Positions 6,230-7,782 of a DNA stretch of 7,782 nucleotides are shown in pieces. The stretch is from positions 1 to 7,782 of the forward strand of contig JBGTCY010000103.1 of NCBI GenBank assembly GCA_041748615.1, given 5' to 3'. This DNA is from JBGTCY01 sp041748615 (GTDB lineage Bacteria; Bacteroidota; Bacteroidia; Chitinophagales; CAIOSU01). Below the pieces are notes generated by a model. The model ran no database searches. It was given only the letters and a program-made list of their open reading frames with translations, and had not been told where the DNA came from. Numbering within the stretch: position 1 is the first letter of the stretch; every line of letters starts with the position of its first letter. The position numbers and the translations under genes were made by a program.

Positions 6230-7654
6230 TTATGAACCCTGCTCGCGCATGTAATCCAATCCCTCCCGCAGTATTTTTTGAACTTCCGTTTTCGAGGTGC
6301 AAACGAATTCGCACAATGCCAGATCTTCTTCCACTACCTCATAGATACCCAATCCTTCCATCTGGTCATAATCATTGGCGATGATTGCTTTTAATAAATG
6401 TTGCGGAAAAATATCCATCGGCAACACCTTTTCATATTGACCGGTTATTACCATAGCTCTTGACTCGCCATGTGTGTTGGTATTCACTTTGAATTCCGTT
6501 CCCGGCATGAATTTCCAGGGGAAAGTCGGTGAAAGACTCGGACGCGCGTAACTTGGTAAAATCCATCCCATCATTTCAAAGAAATCGCCTTCTTCAATCA
6601 CGGTGACCAGGTTCTCAAAAAATCCGAGGTGTCCATTTTTTTCAATTCGTTTTCCGGTCAGCACGTTGCCTGAAATCACGCGAACATGTTCATTGTTTAA
6701 TTGTCCGTTCAGTAATCCTTCTACATTGGCGCCACTCCATGTTTTATAATACTGCGGATTTTTCACTTCCGAACCTGCAAGCGCGATAATGCGGGAAGTG
6801 TCATACTTACCTTCTGTCAACAGTTTTCCAAGAAACACCACATCCTGCGGGTGCATTGTCCAGACAATTTCTCCTTTGCTGATAGGCTTGATATGATGAA
6901 TCTGCACTCCGACATTTCCGGCAGGATGCAGTCCTTTAAAAAATCGTTTTTCAACACCGGTCGTATTATGAAAAGCGGACGGCACTTTGCCGTTGCCATC
7001 TAAACCGAGATACACTTTCCCTTTCGTCAGTTTACCCAGCGCATCCACTCCTGCCTGAAAATATTTGTCAGCTCCTTCAAACAGGATGTTGTAATCGGGC
7101 GCGAGCGGGGCGGTATCAAATCCTGAAATAAAAATATCCCGTGGCTCGTCTTTGGTATCAGCAATTACATTATAAGGACGCTGTTTCAAAGCTACCCACA
7201 GTCCGCTTTCTTTCATGAGCGCGGATATTTTTTCAGCTGAAAGCGAGCGGGCATCGCCAGTTTCAAAAGTTTTGTATTTAATTTCTTTGTCCGCGAGGAT
7301 AACGACTTCTGTGATGGCGCGTTTATCACCTCTTTTAATATCAACCACTTCCCCGCTGACCGGTGCCGTAAAAAAAACGTCCGGATTGGCTTTGTCAAAA
7401 AACAAGGGGTCACCGGCTTTCACTTCCTGTCCGGTATCCACCATCCGTTTCGGAATCGGGTTGATTCCGATAAAATCGGTGGGTTTCACAGAATAAGTGG
7501 TAGCAGGGAGAGCGTCAGTTTTGGGCTGTGCCTTTCCTTTGATTTTAATCTCAAAACCTTTAGAAAGTTTAACTGCCGAACCATTCGAGGAAGCGGTGTT
7601 CATCAAGGAAAACAAAACTGAGAGAAGCGGATTGAAGGGGGAACTTTTTTCCAT
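6230..7654 (-). CDS. nqrA: Na+-translocating NADH:quinone reductase subunit A
   Basis: NqrA is the cytoplasmic peripheral subunit that docks on NqrB and is implicated in quinone binding. The N-terminal part has a biotinyl/lipoyl-like beta fold, seen in GDPLFFDKANPDVFFTAPVSG (two segments, about 81-101) followed by DIKRGDKRAITEV (105-117). The family C-terminus GIYEVVEEDLALCEFVCTSK (436-455) is intact. From the first ATG the protein is 474 residues, longer than the roughly 445-450 of relatives. Homology begins at about VKLSKGFEIKIKG (28-40), so an internal ATG (M18, at 7601-7603) giving 457 residues is a real alternative. I give the longer frame because the M1 start lies about 25-28 nt from the predicted transcription start with an A-rich leader, whereas the bases before M18 are pyrimidine-rich. 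The extra residues include a hydrophobic FNPLLSVLFSL run, which is odd for a cytoplasmic subunit. It is the first gene of the operon. Function is certain; the start is not. Confidence 0.95.
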   Translation of the reverse strand: MEKSSPFNPLLSVLFSLMNTASSNGSAVKLSKGFEIKIKGKAQPKTDALPATTYSVKPTDFIGINPIPKRMVDTGQEVKAGDPLFFDKANPDVFFTAPVSGEVVDIKRGDKRAITEVVILADKEIKYKTFETGDARSLSAEKISALMKESGLWVALKQRPYNVIADTKDEPRDIFISGFDTAPLAPDYNILFEGADKYFQAGVDALGKLTKGKVYLGLDGNGKVPSAFHNTTGVEKRFFKGLHPAGNVGVQIHHIKPISKGEIVWTMHPQDVVFLGKLLTEGKYDTSRIIALAGSEVKNPQYYKTWSGANVEGLLNGQLNNEHVRVISGNVLTGKRIEKNGHLGFFENLVTVIEEGDFFEMMGWILPSYARPSLSPTFPWKFMPGTEFKVNTNTHGESRAMVITGQYEKVLPMDIFPQHLLKAIIANDYDQMEGLGIYEVVEEDLALCEFVCTSKTEVQKILREGLDYMREQGS

Positions 7655-7686
7655 CTATTACAGTGAAATCTTTTCTTTTAAAGGCG

Positions 7687-7711
7687 CAAATCTAAGCAAC
7701 TTTATTTCAAA
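7687..7711 (-). promoter_or_regulatory. Predicted nqr operon promoter (Bacteroidota-type -7 element)
   Basis: TAGATTTG (7687-7694, minus strand) matches the Bacteroidota -7 consensus TAnnTTTG exactly. It would place the transcription start near 7680 and give a 5' leader of about 25-28 nt to the long nqrA start, or about 78 nt to the internal one. The upstream -33 element is weak. A TTTG at 7708-7711 is only 13 nt away, shorter than the usual spacing of about 19, and a TTCG at 7712-7715 sits at 17 nt. This is the only good match in the 128 bases before the operon. Confidence 0.55.
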
Positions 7712-7763
7712 CGAATATTGAATGAGTGTTAAAAAGTGACAAGTAAATGTGCATAACCACTAA

Positions 7764-7782
7764 AATAAAATCAGATTTTATT
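7764..7782. terminator. AT-only palindrome at the right edge, possible terminator of an upstream gene
   Basis: AATAAAAT (7764-7771) and ATTTTATT (7775-7782) are perfect 8-nt inverted repeats separated by CAG, and the repeat may extend past the window edge. In the minus-strand direction the second arm runs into TTTAG, giving a T-rich tail. This fits a weak terminator of a gene to the right of the window, or a protein-binding palindrome upstream of the nqr promoter. With no GC pairs in the stem, intrinsic termination would be weak. Confidence 0.3.

Noticed and set aside
1619..7654. Possible Rnf complex instead of Na+-NQR
   Set aside because: The presence of NqrA and the NADH-binding, single [2Fe-2S] NqrF, with no RnfB/RnfC-type polyferredoxin subunits, identifies Na+-NQR.
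7497..7721. A 74-codon plus-strand frame over the nqrA start and promoter
   Set aside because: It is antisense to nqrA and runs through the predicted promoter; no homology is recognised and no start signal is seen.
1..7782. CRISPR arrays, tRNA or rRNA genes, insertion sequences, defence-type genes
   Set aside because: No regularly spaced repeats, cloverleaf-like segments, transposase frames or defence-type genes were seen; coding sequence fills nearly all of the window.

Overview
The window is most likely chromosomal DNA from a member of the Bacteroidota. It has moderate GC content. Start codons other than one lack a Shine-Dalgarno sequence, a TAnnTTTG-type promoter element precedes the first gene of the operon, and the proteins have a Bacteroidota-like character. 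No finer taxonomic placement is justified from the sequence alone.

All seven genes lie on the minus strand, so transcription runs from right to left. From the right edge there is an upstream region (7655-7782) with an AT-only palindrome and a well-matched -7 promoter element. It is followed by a complete, tightly packed nqrABCDEF operon (7654 down to 1619), whose gene boundaries range from a 14-nt overlap to 18-nt gaps. This operon encodes the Na+-translocating NADH:quinone oxidoreductase (Na+-NQR). NqrF oxidises NADH through FAD and a [2Fe-2S] cluster. Electrons then pass the cysteine-ligated iron site of NqrD/NqrE, the covalent FMN of NqrC and the covalent FMN of NqrB, and reach the quinone (probably menaquinone in this group) while Na+ is pumped out. 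The cofactor ligands I can recognise are intact: four cysteines in NqrF, one cysteine pair each in NqrD and NqrE, and flavinylation threonines in NqrB and NqrC. The flavin transferase ApbE that these threonines require is not in the window.

A 241-bp non-coding gap follows nqrF. It holds a strong 10-bp hairpin 7 nt after the nqrF stop and further short palindromes, and may contain a dispersed repeat or a transcript 3' end. Beyond it lies a co-directional flavoprotein of the retinol saturase/carotenoid isomerase (phytoene desaturase-like) family. Its N-terminal 459 codons are present and its C-terminus runs off the left edge.

I looked for an undescribed system and did not find one: the coding content is a canonical respiratory operon plus one common flavoenzyme. 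The points worth a second look are small: the structured nqrF-distal gap, an SD-like site driving a GTG start for nqrC, and the uncertain nqrA start.
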